Of a stretch of DNA of 64,000 bases, positions 43,882-55,439 are shown piece after piece. The notes under the pieces are model-generated. The model was given only the letters and a program-made list of their open reading frames with translations, was not told the DNA's origin and did not search any database. The stretch spans positions 4,268,070-4,332,069 of the forward strand of contig OX421967.1 in NCBI GenBank assembly GCA_949128115.1, written 5' to 3'. Made by a program: the position numbers and the translations under genes. Numbering within the stretch: the stretch's first letter is position 1; the number at the start of each line of letters is the position of its first letter. Source of the DNA: Anaspis maculata (lineage: Eukaryota; Arthropoda; Insecta; Coleoptera; Scraptiidae).

Positions 43882-45410
43882 TCACTGCGAACCGTAGTTA
43901 TGTTTTCCGAATGTTTCTGTGAATTCTAAGGCCACGCCTTTGTTCATTTTCAAATCTTTAGATATACAATGTGCGAAAGGATAGTTTTCTGGCGCATTGA
44001 AGAGATTTTCGTAAACTATCTCAATGTTATCTGTGATCCTTTTATTTTTCGCGTCAATTTCGATTCTGGACAATGCGTCCGCATTGGTATTTGATTTACC
44101 TTTCCTATAAATAATGTCTTAATGAAATTCTTCCAGTTTCAGACGCCATCGGAGAAGTTTTGAAATAGGTTCTTTCAGATTAAACAACCATTCAAGGGGT
44201 TTGTGATCTGTGATAAGACACTTTTCCCCATATAAATAGGGCCTAAAATATCTAGTGGCTAACACTATCGCAAGAAGTTCTTTCTCTATAGTGCTGTATT
44301 TTTGTTCGCTCTCGTTGAGAGTTCTTCTGTCATAGCCTAATGGCAAGTCTTCTCCTACTGGTCCTTCTGACAGGACTGCTCCTACAGCTACATCACTTGC
44401 GTCTGTGGTTAGATTGAAAGGTTTGAAAAAATCAGGGTATTGGAGAATTGGTTCGTTTATCAAAAGATTTTTGCATGTTTCAAAACAATTTTTAAATTCG
44501 TCATTGTGAATGAGTTTTGCTCCTTTCTTAAGCCATTTTGTGAGTGGTTTTGTCAAGTTGGCAAAATTGTCAATGAATCGTCTGTAATAACCTAGTAGTC
44601 CTAGGAATCCTTTAATCTGTTTCGTGGTTGATGGGATAGGATAATTTTTCATAGCTTTTATTTTGTCAGGATTTGGTTTGACACCGTCAGGGGTGACAAT
44701 ATGTCCAAGGTAAGCTACTTCTTTCCGTAAAAATTCTGATTTATTGATCTGAATTTTGAAGTTTGATTTTCGGAGTCTTGCAAAGACTGATCTCAATTTT
44801 TCCAAGTGTTCTTGGAACGATGTTGAAATAACGATGATGTCATCGAGATATAATAGACACTTCTCATTTTGGATTCCACGAAGGATATTATCCATTATTC
44901 GCTGGAAAGTAGCTGGAGCTCCATTCAAGCCAAATGGCATTCGTAAAAATTCATAATGCCCGTTTTCTGTATTGAATGCCGTTTTCTTTATATCGTCTGG
45001 GGCCATTTCAATCTGGTGGAAACCGGAAGCAAGGTCAAGTGTCGAAAAGTATTGACATTCGCCTAATTTGTCAAGTAGATCAGTTATATTGGGCAATGGG
45101 TAACGATCATCGATTGTTTTTTGGTTTAGCTGGCGATAGTCAACAACTACTCGCCATTTTTGGACATTACTAGCATCCATCTTCTTTGGTACCACCCAGA
45201 TTGGGCTGGACCAGAGTGAGCTACTTGGTTGTATTATATTTTGGTTCAACATCTTGGTGACTTGTTTCTGAACTTATTCTTTATGTACAAGTTGGTATCT
45301 ATAATTCTTTGAGTAAATGGGGACTTCATCTTGTGTTCTGATTTTGTGCTTTAAAATGCCAATGGGCTCGAACCAAAAGTATATCTCTGTAGTTCTCGAA
45401 AGATACCTGA
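43882..45410 (-). mobile_element. Gypsy pol fragment (RT and RNase H), nearly intact
   Basis: The RT is complete: [60 protein letters not shown]. RNase H follows: [31 protein letters not shown], and past the stop NADALSRIEI. Only two stops interrupt it, TAA at 45274-45276 (expected Glu) and TAA at 44119-44121 (expected aromatic residue). Upstream, the open frame reaches at least 45410 with HKIRTQDEVPIY. Integrase, protease and gag are missing, so it is a truncated copy. Sequence style suits the gypsy/17.6 branch. Confidence 0.88.
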
Positions 45411-45740
45411 ATGGTGAATTTGGTCAAGGAATGAGTCCACAGTGATTGATTCCGCAACGCCTCATTTTACCAATTCAACTCCATTCTCAATCAGGATAAG
45501 TTTGGAGAGGAACATGATTCGTCACTCCAACAATGGAAGAAATTTGGGAATTCAAACAATATGGCGGTAAACTCGGCGATAAAGTATTTATGGTCCGGTT
45601 CCATCCAAGGTCCTGTTAACGCCGACTTATATTGTACATTACATTGGGATCAGGTTGTCTTGTGCAACATTGCAAGATGCTCCCGGCTTGTCGTCTTCTT
45701 ATTGATCATTTCATCATGGATAGTAGTCTTTTTCGAATGA
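45411..45740. other. No identified feature
   Basis: This may be a decayed part of the gypsy element, but I see no motif. Confidence 0.35.
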
Positions 45741-46010
45741 TTCTCACTCACGAGTGGTCGGAACGAACCGTTTCTAGTGCATTCCAGAGCATACGTGCAG
45801 GCTTTGGCCCGTGGAACTGAACTGGTGACTTCAACGGCCGAGTGGACAACATTTGTCCATTTGGCGGAGTGTCGGTTCCACCGCACGTTGTGACTGCACG
45901 CAAAAGGTGTGGAATTTTTCGGGAGTCGCCTGGAAACCGTGTGCCAGGTCGTGGTGGAATTTGCTGGAGGACCGATGGAAGATCCGAGAGAACTAGTCAG
46001 AGACATATAG
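45741..46010 (+). pseudogene. Unidentified coding fragment, 89 codons
   Basis: One frame reads FSLTSGRNEPFLVHSRAYVQ, TELVTSTAEWTTFVHLAECR, a TGA at 45891-45893, then GVEFFGSRLETVCQVVVEF and EDPRELVRDI. It has the composition of a real protein, with a single stop. I do not recognise it. A foldback-family sequence begins two bases after its last codon. Confidence 0.4.
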
Positions 46011-46011
46011 G

Positions 46012-46105
46012 TACAGGTGTCCCGAAATCAGACCGCAATATTTGACCAGCTTATTCTAACAAATAGGAAGGAAAGTTCCAACAAACATGGGTTGAATAAT
46101 GCCCC
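46012..46105 (+). mobile_element. Truncated end of foldback family 3
   Basis: TACAGGTGTCCCGAAATCAG and the next 80 bases match the left end of the foldback at 50839 (CAAACATGGGT(T/C)GAATAATG). The rest is missing. Confidence 0.7.
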
Positions 46106-46121
46106 CTCGAGGGAAATCACA

Positions 46122-46482
46122 TTAAACCTCATGCATGAAGCGTTGCATGGTTTGGCCTGCTTTTGTTGGACCAAAAGCCATCTTCCCGAATTGAAAAAGA
46201 CCAAATGGTGTTACTATGGTGTTTTTGAAATTGTCTTTTTTGTGAATCGGAATCTGGTGATAGGCTCTATTTGGATCCAGAGTTGTAAAAACAGCTCTAC
46301 CCTGAAGAAAATCTGAAAAGTCCTGCAGATAGGGTAGAGGATATCGGTTTGGAACTGTTCTCCAAGCTTGATCGTCGAAAATTATCATCACAGGACCTCC
46401 AAGAACCATATTTTTTTCTTGCGATGTGCAATGGGCTTGCCCAATGACTTTTTGACGGACGACAAAATCCTGAGTCCACCAT
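46122..46482 (-). mobile_element. Gypsy RT fragment
   Basis: On the minus strand SHWASPLHIARKKYGSWR leads, after a frameshift near 46390, to VPNRYPLPYLQDFSDFLQGR, VFTTLDPNRAYHQIP, TPFGLFQFGKMAFG and QTMQRFMHEV. This is the N-terminal half of a second, different gypsy-type RT. The catalytic YVDD region is missing. Confidence 0.8.
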
Positions 46483-48446
46483 AAATTTATTTTTTTTTTC
46501 TGGAGGAAGACGTCAAGTTCAATCGAAAACTGGTGGTCTTTTGGTAATTATGAAGTGTTTGGTTGAATGCTTGACTGTTCTGAGGATGATTTAGGATGGG
46601 TTTGTTACTGCAGGGAACTGGCGATTGGATGCTGTTGCCTTGCTGGGTTCGATCTGACATAATAAACTTACTAATTTGACGATTTATCAGGCGCTGATTC
46701 TTAATATCGGCTAGCAAACCGAAGTTCCTGAGAAATCAGCTCCTTCAATGAACTGGGATACATCTGCCATGATGAAAGTCCAAGTGAATGTTCTACTCAA
46801 ACATCAAACCTTAACGCAGAAAAACTGTAGTAGTGGAGTCGGCACGTTCGAAAAAAGTCCTGTTCACTGCATTTTTGAGTAATGCGATGCCCTTTGGCAC
46901 ACATGTCTTTGGACCCTGTCTGAACAATTCTGTCTATCGCCGCAAGCAAAATTTTAGTCCAGATCCTGTATACAGGGTGAAGAAGAAAAACAATTTGAAA
47001 AAATTGCATCTTTTGAACGGAGAAAGGTAGAGTATTGCAGGGCATGTCATATAACGTGCAACTTGATGGTTGTTGAGGTACACCAAACCATTTTGAAACA
47101 TCAATTACCGTTTTTGAAATATTCTAAAAAAACTGAGATCTGTCAAAAAAACATTATCTTTATTATATCGTTTATTTTTCAAGATATCGGAATGAAATTT
47201 GGTATTTGCCTTATAAAAGACGTCATAAATGAATAACAGCTGCAGTTATTTTCTAGGCCTACTATTTTTCTGAATAAGACAGTCAACTTTTTTGGAGGGG
47301 TGCCGCCATGTTATTTTGTGAATACCAAGCTGATGACCGAAAAAATGACTGATGTCATGAGGCTAGTATCATGCCGTTACTCTATCATGTGAGAGATCGC
47401 CTTGGATGGACCATCATACCATTTTTGCTGGAAGAAAGATGATGCACGGATTTTATCGGATTCCTCAGAACTAGAGGATCTACTGCTAACCATCGAGCCA
47501 TTGCAAGTAATTGAACACCGCGATTATGACCCTTGATCTTTCTATAGGTTGTCTACCAAGATTCATAGCCATAAGTTCAGCGGTTCGGTTTTAGCAGCTA
47601 TTCAAATAAAATAGTGTCGATTTTTCATGAAAAAAAAAAAACAGAAAATCACGAGGTCTCTTGGTCATTTCTTAGGTCATTGGAAGAAGATCCTCCACGG
47701 AATTTTGATAAATTTATGCTGAATTATTAGAAAAAAGTGCATTGTTTAGTATAGGTTTTTAGTATTAGACTCTTGATTTAAGGGACTGAGGTTGTCCCCT
47801 TAGTTCCAAATCTAATAATCGTAGTGAGTAGAGGTACTGTAATGAAGTGTTGAATTATCAAATAATAATTAATAAACTTATCATGTTAGCAGACTCGAGC
47901 TCCCCATTCACCTCTTCCGGTTTCAGCTGTGCAAAACAATAATAAAGAGTGAACCCCAGTCTACGAATAGCAAAAAGGATAGACCCTTTCAACCTCGTGA
48001 CAATATATCCAAGCGCGAATAATCATTGACGTGTAGAAGAGTCCGTGAAAAATAGTTTGATGTCTCTTGTATGAGTTATTAGTTATTGATAGAACATTAT
48101 TATTATTGTACAGTAATTTATGGAAATGACTGATTCTACTGATTCACTGATTCTATGGGATTTTCAGTGCTATCTGAGGAAGGTAGATACTCGGAAAGGT
48201 ACTTGTGAAGAAGTAAATTAGGAATGTCCATCTAAGCATATACAAGTCATAAAAGCGGTGCTCAATACTTGATTTTTATAAAGGCTTACATGTGAGTGCT
48301 TACAAATTTGATTACCTTCAATATGCAACTACCAACAATAGGCAATAACTGATAATATGCCTTGGAGGGCGATATAAAATATAATAGTTTTTTTTTTTCG
48401 TTCGAATCATAAGATTTCTTCCCAACTCCAAGATACCTAAGTCAAC
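46483..48446. other. Intergenic, repeat-derived but unresolved
   Basis: TACAGGGTGAAGAAG at about 46972 resembles a foldback terminus, and ATTTTTCAAGATATCGG at 47173 is typical of dispersed arthropod repeats, but I could not pair ends. A poly-A run lies at 47628-47641. The last 80 bp hold the promoter of the next gene (GATATAAAATAT at about 48371). Confidence 0.4.
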
Positions 48447-51400
48447 ATGAAGACGATCATCGTGGTAGCTTTGGTTTTGACTGTAACGGCTACGGTAAGT
48501 ACTATTTTGATTATTTCAAAATTGCCATAATAAAATCAGCTGTTTCACTTCCGCTAACCATTATTTTGTATGTATAGCTGGCCAAGCTATCAGACCACAG
48601 TGCACAAAGGGAAGCTTCACCTGGATGTAAGAACTTTCTTTTAATAAAAAAAGCTCACCTATTTTTGACTAATGTCTAGAGGCACGGCTAAATTATTTCA
48701 AACCAGACGATTGTGATTAAACCTTCTTGTCACGACTTCTTTTGCGAGATATTAAAAAAGTGAAAAAAATTCACTGTTCTTCCAAAATTGACCTTTTTGA
48801 AATAGTGTTAATTTTCTCATTTAGCCAAACCCTGTCGGGTGATAGATACCTCCAATGAAAGCTTTTGATAAACGCGGTCTCTCCACGTGATTTGTTCTCT
48901 TGACAAATTGCTAGTGCTGTGTTCGAATTAGTATCTGCAATTCTCTTGCGAAAACCTCGTGTCTCGAGGTTGACCGAGGTTGACAGAACATGGAAAGCAG
49001 ATGGAGCAGTTTTACAGGGGAGAGAGAGAAGACACGACGATTCCAGATACGAGGTATTTCAAATTGGCTATCAATGGTTTTTTGAAGGCCAATGAGCATC
49101 AAAATTACGGTAGCAATTCAACGCTACAATCAAAAAATGATGTCAGTATTTTCGTGATGGAAGTAACTTGGAGTACCTATTCCAGAAATAGTTACTACCG
49201 ATTTTGTACCGGGATTGTGAGTCTGGCTGTAATTAGTAGGTGTTAGACTCGGTTTTATACTAGGTGGGCCATAAAAAACCGTGATCCCAATTTTTCCTTC
49301 TAAAATTTTTATTCCTCCACCGATTTTATCAAACTTTTCAGCATTAGATAGCCAATTAGATAGGCTATTATTTCTGTATTTCAAAATGGCAACATACCAA
49401 AATTCAAGATGGCAGAAACAATTGAAAACAGGCCTTCTTTTGTTCTTGTTGCTTCTTGATAAAAGTTACCGGAAAGTCAAAACCAATAATGTATTATGAA
49501 GGATTAGACCTTCCTTGTCAATTGAAGACCACAATCAATAAAATCGGGTTATCTGTTGATGAGCTTTTGCGAGTTGAAACGGAGCCTACTTTCGGTTTTT
49601 TTCATTTCCGTATAATTGACCAAAATTTAGGTATCCTGCCCGCCAATCCGCCATATGCTCTTCTCTCAACCGATTTTCTCAAATTCTGTATCAATGGCTA
49701 GCCAATTGGACAGGCTACCTTTTTTATATGACAAAATGACAGATCTGTCAAAATCCAAGATGGCGAAAGCAATTGAAAATAGAATTTCTTTTAGCCTCAT
49801 TGCTTTTGATTAAAAATGAACGAAAAATCAGAACCAACAGTTATTATGAAGAAATAGACCTTCCTCGATAATTCAAGACAGAACCAATCAAATCGGTCCA
49901 TCTGATGAGGAGCTACGGCCAGTTGAAGCGAAGCCTACTTTCCGTTTTTTTATTCCAACAAGGACGAATAAGGCCCATTTTCAATAAAGTCCGCCATCTT
50001 GAATTTTGACATGTTGGCCATTTTCGTATATGAAAATGGCAGCCTGTTCAATTAAGTAGCCATTGATACCAAATTTGAAAAAAATCGGTTGGAAAATTAG
50101 GATATGGCGGGCAGGATTCCTATATTTGGGCCATTTTTGCGGGAATAAAGGAACCGGTAGGTAGGCTTCGCTTCAACTTGCCATAGCTTCTCAGTAGATC
50201 ACCCGATTTGTCTGGTTGTGGTCTTGGATTGTCAAGGAAGGTCTATTTCTCCATAATATTTATTGGTTCTGACTTTCTGCTGATTTTTATCAAAACGCAA
50301 TAAGGACAAAAGAAGATCTATTTTCAGTTGCTTCCGCCATCTTGGATTTTGACATGTACGTCATTTTCTCACTTGAAAAAGATAGCCTGTCCAATTGGCC
50401 AGCGATTGATACCAAATTCGAGAAAATCGGTTGAGAAATGAGCAAATGGCGGATGGGCGGACAGGATACCTTTTGGATCAATTATGTGGAAATGGAAAAA
50501 ACGGAAAGTAGGCTTGGCTTCAACTCGCAATGGCTCCTCAGCCGATGACCCGATTTCACTGGTTGTGGTCTTGGATTGACATGAAAGGTCTGTTCCTTCA
50601 TAATACATTATTGGTTATAACTTTCTGCTAACTTTCAATAAAAAGCAACGGGAACAAATGAAGGCCTATTTTCAATTGTTTCTGCCATCTTGAATTTTGA
50701 AATGTCGGTCATTTTGAAATACGAAAAAAATATCCTATTCAATTAGCTAGCCAATACTGAAGAGTTTGATGAAATATGTGGCGAAATAAAAATTGCAGAA
50801 GGAAAAATTCAGAGCACGGTTTTTTATGGGCCACCCGGTACAAGGTGTCCCGAAATTAGACTGGAATATTCGACCAGCTTATTCTACGTCAAAAAATAGG
50901 GAGAAAAGTTTCAATAAACATGGGTCGAATAATGGCATGAGGGAGCTAAAGCTGATAGGGGGAAACCTGATGATTGTTTTTCACAAATTTTCACAAAACT
51001 TGCCAAGATAAAATCACGAAATTTGTTTTGACTACTACACTCCAACAAAGGGGGGACGAGGGATGAATTCAGCTCAATTTGTTTTTTGTTCATGACTTTT
51101 TCTGGATTTTGATCAGAAAATCTGGAAAATCAAAGTTTTTCATAAGAATAAGGTCTTTCTCTACTATTTTGATTAGACCGTCTTCGAGATAAGTCACTTC
51201 AAAGAAAACTCCACCTGAAATTCTCCTCAAATTTTCAAATTTCGATTAGGTACAAAAATCACAGCAATCACATCAACTGTGTTTTCTTGGACCAAAAACA
51301 GAAAGAAATGTTCCTATAAAGGTGGGTTGGAAATGCTCCTCAGGGAACCCAGAGCTCCTTGGAAAAGAAAGATAAAATCAATCGCGCTCTAGGGGCTCTA

Positions 51401-52428
51401 GGTCACCTAGGGAACATTTCCAACCCACTGTCATTGGAGCATTACTTCTTGTTTTTGTCCAAGAAAACACAGTTGGTGTTATTGTTCTGATTTCTGTACT
51501 CTAATTTGGATTTTTTCCACTAGAATTTCAGGTGAAGTTTTCTTTAGAGTGATTTATCGCGAAAACGGTGCGTCGAATCGAAATAGTACGGGAGAGCCTT
51601 TTTTTATGAAAAACTTTGATTTTCCAAATTTTCATATTCATATCAAAGTTCAGAAAAAAAACATGAAAGAAAAAATTGAGCTGAATTCATCCCCCCTTTT
51701 CCCTTTGTCGGACGTCTGATGAAATGTGGAAGTCTTCTCCACAACATTACTTCAAGCTGAAAACGTGTAGTAATCAAACCAAATTCCGTCATTTTATCTT
51801 CGCAAGTCTTGGAGAAATTTGCAAAAAAACATCATCAGGTTTCTCCCTACAAGGGGCTCTAGCTCCCTTAGGGGCATTATTCGACCCTTGGAGCATTATT
51901 CGACCCATGTTTATTGGAACTTTTCTTTCAATTTTTTGACGTTGGTCAAGTATTTCGGTCTAATTTCGGGACACCTGTATAGTGAATACGAAGAAAGAAA
52001 TCGCGAAGTTCTTGACTGTTTTATTTTTCTCCTGCAGTTGGCATCGGCAAGAAAGACCGCGGCCATGATGTTGGCATGCACCGCTTTGTACGGTCCATCG
52101 CCGGTCCCTCGACACCAAAAAAGAACAACGGACCAGACGTAGTAGAAGGTAGGTACCGCCGGGAATTTCCTCAGAAATTCATCCCAGATTTTGTGAATCT
52201 TTTGACATTTCCATTTGGCATTCATGATTCATTCGTTACTCATCTGCTAAATTTTCAGATATCCTTGAGTTTGTTCAAGGACGCTTCATTGCCGTTCATG
52301 GGTTCATGAAAAAAGTCCCGTTGTTGGGAAGAATCGTCAATCGTGTGGTGAAATTTGCTTCGGAAATCAAAGGCAAAGTTGAGGGGTTCCTTGTGTCGCT
52401 CAGTCCAGTGAAAGTGATATACGTTTGA
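48447..52428 (+). CDS. Small secreted protein, 125 aa, four exons
   Basis: Assembled by hand: exons 48447-48494, 48578-48626, 52038-52148 and 52259-52428. Phases 0, 1 and 1 agree at every junction (TACG|GTAAGT; GTATAG|CTG; GGAT|GTAAGA; CTGCAG|TT; GAAG|GTAGGT; TTTCAG|AT) and TGA closes it. TATA-like TATAAAAT is 75 bp before the ATG; AATAAA is about 25 bp after the stop. Residues 1-18 are a signal peptide (MKTIIVVALVLTVTATLA). The mature protein is basic, with KKDRGHDVGMHRFVRS, then a C-terminal half (EFVQGRFIAVHGFMKKVP, RIVNRVVKFASEIKGKVEGF) that looks like amphipathic helices. It has no cysteines and no family I know. Role unknown; a secreted peptide, salivary or defence factor are only guesses. 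Intron 2 is 3.4 kb and holds two foldbacks. Confidence 0.8.
49258..50840. mobile_element. Foldback family 2, 1.58 kb
   Basis: It opens TACTAGGTGGGCCATAAAAA and closes with the complement of TACCGGGTGGCCCATAAAAA. Inside, a 385-bp segment (CCAATTAGATAGGC..TCAAGATGGC, CTTCCTTGTCAATTGAAGAC) occurs as two direct copies on the left and two inverted copies on the right, so arms are themselves duplicated. ORFs in it mirror one another and are not genes. Confidence 0.85.
50839..51979. mobile_element. Foldback family 3, 1.14 kb
   Basis: It opens TACAAGGTGTCCCGAAATTA and closes with the complement of TACAGGTGTCCCGAAATTAG. Inner mirror landmarks are AATAAACATGGGTCGAATAA at 50912 with its complement at about 51894, and GGTGGGTTGGAAATG at 51322 with its complement near 51422. 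It shares the dinucleotide TA at 50839-50840 with its neighbour. Confidence 0.87.
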
Positions 52429-53220
52429 GATGTAGACCGACCGCAATTTTTGAATAAAAAGGTACTCTGGAATATTTCTGGGTTGCAATAATTATGACAC
52501 CTGTTCAATATTCAAGGTGAGCAGCTGGTTGAAACGTGGATCGTCGAGACCGAGATTGTGACGGTTCATTTTGGCGAGTCGCTTGCGATTTTTTCATAAT
52601 TGTTTTGTGGGGCTTACAGGCCTATTCCGTATCTCACAACGACTCGTTAACGCCAGATAGACAGAGAGGGAAGTATAGAAGATTCATAGATACAGACAAA
52701 GATAGCGAGTTTATAATGATGTCGTTACGAGATACAGAATAGGCATGTTAGAGCGCCAGTAGATGGTACCACTGCGCGATCTTCAGATCCTCGGTAGAAC
52801 CCGTGGCTTTGTCAGTGTAATACTAGTTGGTTTTAGCTCCCTTTTCAAAAATAGCTTTCATCATTGTCATGCTATAATATGTGTCGATGACAGTTCTTGA
52901 GTTTTTTTTTGAAGAATAAATTCGGACTATTTTGCGTTGGGAAGTAGACTTCCGCCACTTGTCTACCGTTTACTCAAGTGGACGCTTTGTTGCGGGTTTT
53001 TGCCGATGGGGGGAAGGTGGTCTGCGATAGGAGGTTGGGGACATAAAGAAGAGAAGGAACTGTTATCAGTTCAGCGCAGAGAGCCTCCGATATACCGCAT
53101 GTGTGCTCGCGTTGAGAAAAGTATAATTTTTTTTTAATTATTTGTTTATTCAACGTCGGCCTATTTCCGCAACGAGGCCTAACACCGACGCCGGTAAATG
53201 CTTTCCTCCACTATACCAGA
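52429..53220. other. Intergenic; contains a 133-bp MITE
   Basis: AATAAA at 52448 probably belongs to the 125-aa gene. A small MITE lies at 52616-52748. No gene is seen in the rest. Confidence 0.5.
52616..52748. mobile_element. 133-bp MITE
   Basis: ACAGGCCTATTCCGTATCTC opens it, and the complement of ACATGCCTATTCTGTATCTC closes it; the inverted ends are 28 bp. Confidence 0.8.
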
Positions 53221-53221
53221 A

Positions 53222-54165
53222 ATTTCGCTGAATACCATCATACGACATTGCCAACATCCTGAAAGAAAGCAATGATCCACTTATTGTTGGCTATAAAACG
53301 AATAACACCTTACGCAAATGGCTCTCCTGTCCCAAAGACCCCGTTCCAGTAAACGAAAGATCTGGAGTTTACAAGTTGTCGTGTGGATCATGCAACTGTA
53401 CATACACTGGCGAAACCGGAAGAGACTTTCAGCAAAGAGTCCGAGAACATAACGCTGAAATTTTGAAATCAAAAAAGATAGGATACTTCAAAGCGAAATC
53501 AAGCATAGCTAGACATGTTATTACAGCCAATCATTCATTCGATCCAGTGCAGAATTTCCGAATGTGGAACCAGTCATCCATCTATTCCGAAAGAATTCTC
53601 CAAGAATCCCTCGAAATTTGTCGTACCAATTTTAAAAATCAAGGAGAATGCCTTAACGATCAAATTCAAGACCTGGAAGGAAGAGATACTTTTAATAAAT
53701 ATATCACTCCATGCAGCAACTAGATACACCTCAAACTGAAATCTACCAACATCTTGTCTTGTGAACTGTTGGTCAAGCTCTTGAAGTTCTCCTTCGACAC
53801 CACATTATTTCAACATAAACATATATCAATTCACTACACATCACTCCCTTATAGATTTGTTAGTTTTTCAGCCGTAGCTTCTCTTATGGTTTAGCATTAG
53901 TTTTTTATTGTTCTTCTTCTGCGGCTTGGTCAACAAAGTTTTTGCAGCGTAGGTATACATGTCACTTCGACATTCAAAAAGTTTTTATTCGTTGAATTGA
54001 CAACCTTTTTTGCTGCGACCATTTTGGATTTTATATGTAAGACCTACTGCCTGAAATTTATATACTATCCTATTACATACCCTTATTTTCCTTGTAGACG
54101 ACGAACGTCTTGATAATGGCTCAATGCCGGAACGCGCGTCAACCAAATAAATAATACAAAAACAA
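53222..54165 (+). mobile_element. 3' part of a Penelope-like element, GIY-YIG endonuclease
   Basis: Frame 53222-53722 reads DIANILKESNDPLIVGYKTN, then the GIY-YIG core SGVYKLSCGSCNCTYTGETG, RVREHNAEI, SIARHVITANH and the C-terminal ESLEICRTN. Spacing of GVY and YTG and the downstream Arg and His fit the endonuclease of Penelope-like elements. The RT is absent. The tail contains TTGATAATGGCTCAATGCCGGAACGCG at 54110-54136, which resembles a decayed hammerhead-like core. Confidence 0.8.
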
Positions 54166-55439
54166 GTGTAGCAAGACTTAGAGAAAAATACCTATCCTTA
54201 ATATATTTGAAAGCCACTTTAAGAACAAACACAACATCAATACTGGAAACATGCTTTGATATATATAAAAAAAAAATTCATTTGTCCAATAGAGATGGGA
54301 GCGTCTTTTGATTTGACGCGAAATTCGAAAGTTACAGACTAGAAACGGGAAGAAACACAAGGTCGTTGGCCACTTCATAGAGAAAGAAGACTCTGATTCC
54401 TATTGGTGTCGATTTAATTGGCATACATTTGCCTTTTTTCAAATTATGATTTTTCCTATTAGGAATGTAGCATCTTTTGATTTGACGCTAAATTCAGAAA
54501 TTACAGACGAGAAACAAGAGAACACGAGGTTACCGGACACTTCATTGAGAAAGAGAATTCTGCTTACTATTGGTGGCAATTTCATTTGCATATTTTTGCC
54601 TTTTTGGCGAATTATGATTCTCCCAATAGAGAATTGAGCGTCCTTTGATTTGACGCTAGATTCGGATTTTACAAACAAGAAACAAAAAGGAACACGAGGT
54701 AATGGAAACTCCATAGAGAAAGAAGTTTCTTCTTCCTATTGGTGTCAATCTCATTTGCATACATTTGCCTTTTCTCTCAAATTATTATTTTCCCTATAAA
54801 GAATGTAGCATCATACGATTTGGCGCGAAATTTGAAAATTACAGGCGAGAAACAGAAAGAAACACAAAGTGATCGCACACTTTATAGAGAAGAAGAATTC
54901 TGCTCCATATTGATGTCAATTTCTTTCGCATATCTTCGCCTTTTTGGAAAATTTTAATTTTCCCAATAGAGAATGGAGCGTTCTTTGATTTGACGCGAAG
55001 TTCAGAAATTACAGACCAGGAACAAAAAAAAACACGAGGTGATTGGACACTCCATAGAGAAAGAAGACTCTGCTTCCTATTGGTGTCGATCTTATTCGCA
55101 TGATTTTTCCAACAAATAACGTGTAGCATCCTTTGATTTGACGCGAAATTCGAAAATTACAGACGAGAAACAGAAAGGAAGACGGAGTGATCGCACACTT
55201 TATAGAGGATGAGAACTCTGCCTCATATTGGTGTCAATTTCTTTTGCATTTTAGTGCCTTTTTGGCGAATTATGGTTTTTTCAATAAATAATACAGCATT
55301 TTTTGATTTGGCGCGGAATTCGAATATCACAGACCAGAAACAGAAAGAAACACGAAGTGATCAGACACTTTATAGAGAAGAACGATTGTGCTTCCTATTG
55401 GTGTCAATTTCATTTGCATATCTCCACGTTTCTGACAGA

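Larger units (their letters stand above)
48627..52037 (+). other. Intron 2 of the 125-aa gene, filled with foldbacks
   Basis: It opens GTAAGAAC and ends TCTCCTGCAG. Between 48630 and 49257 there is unassigned sequence; 49258-51979 is two palindromic elements. Confidence 0.72.
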
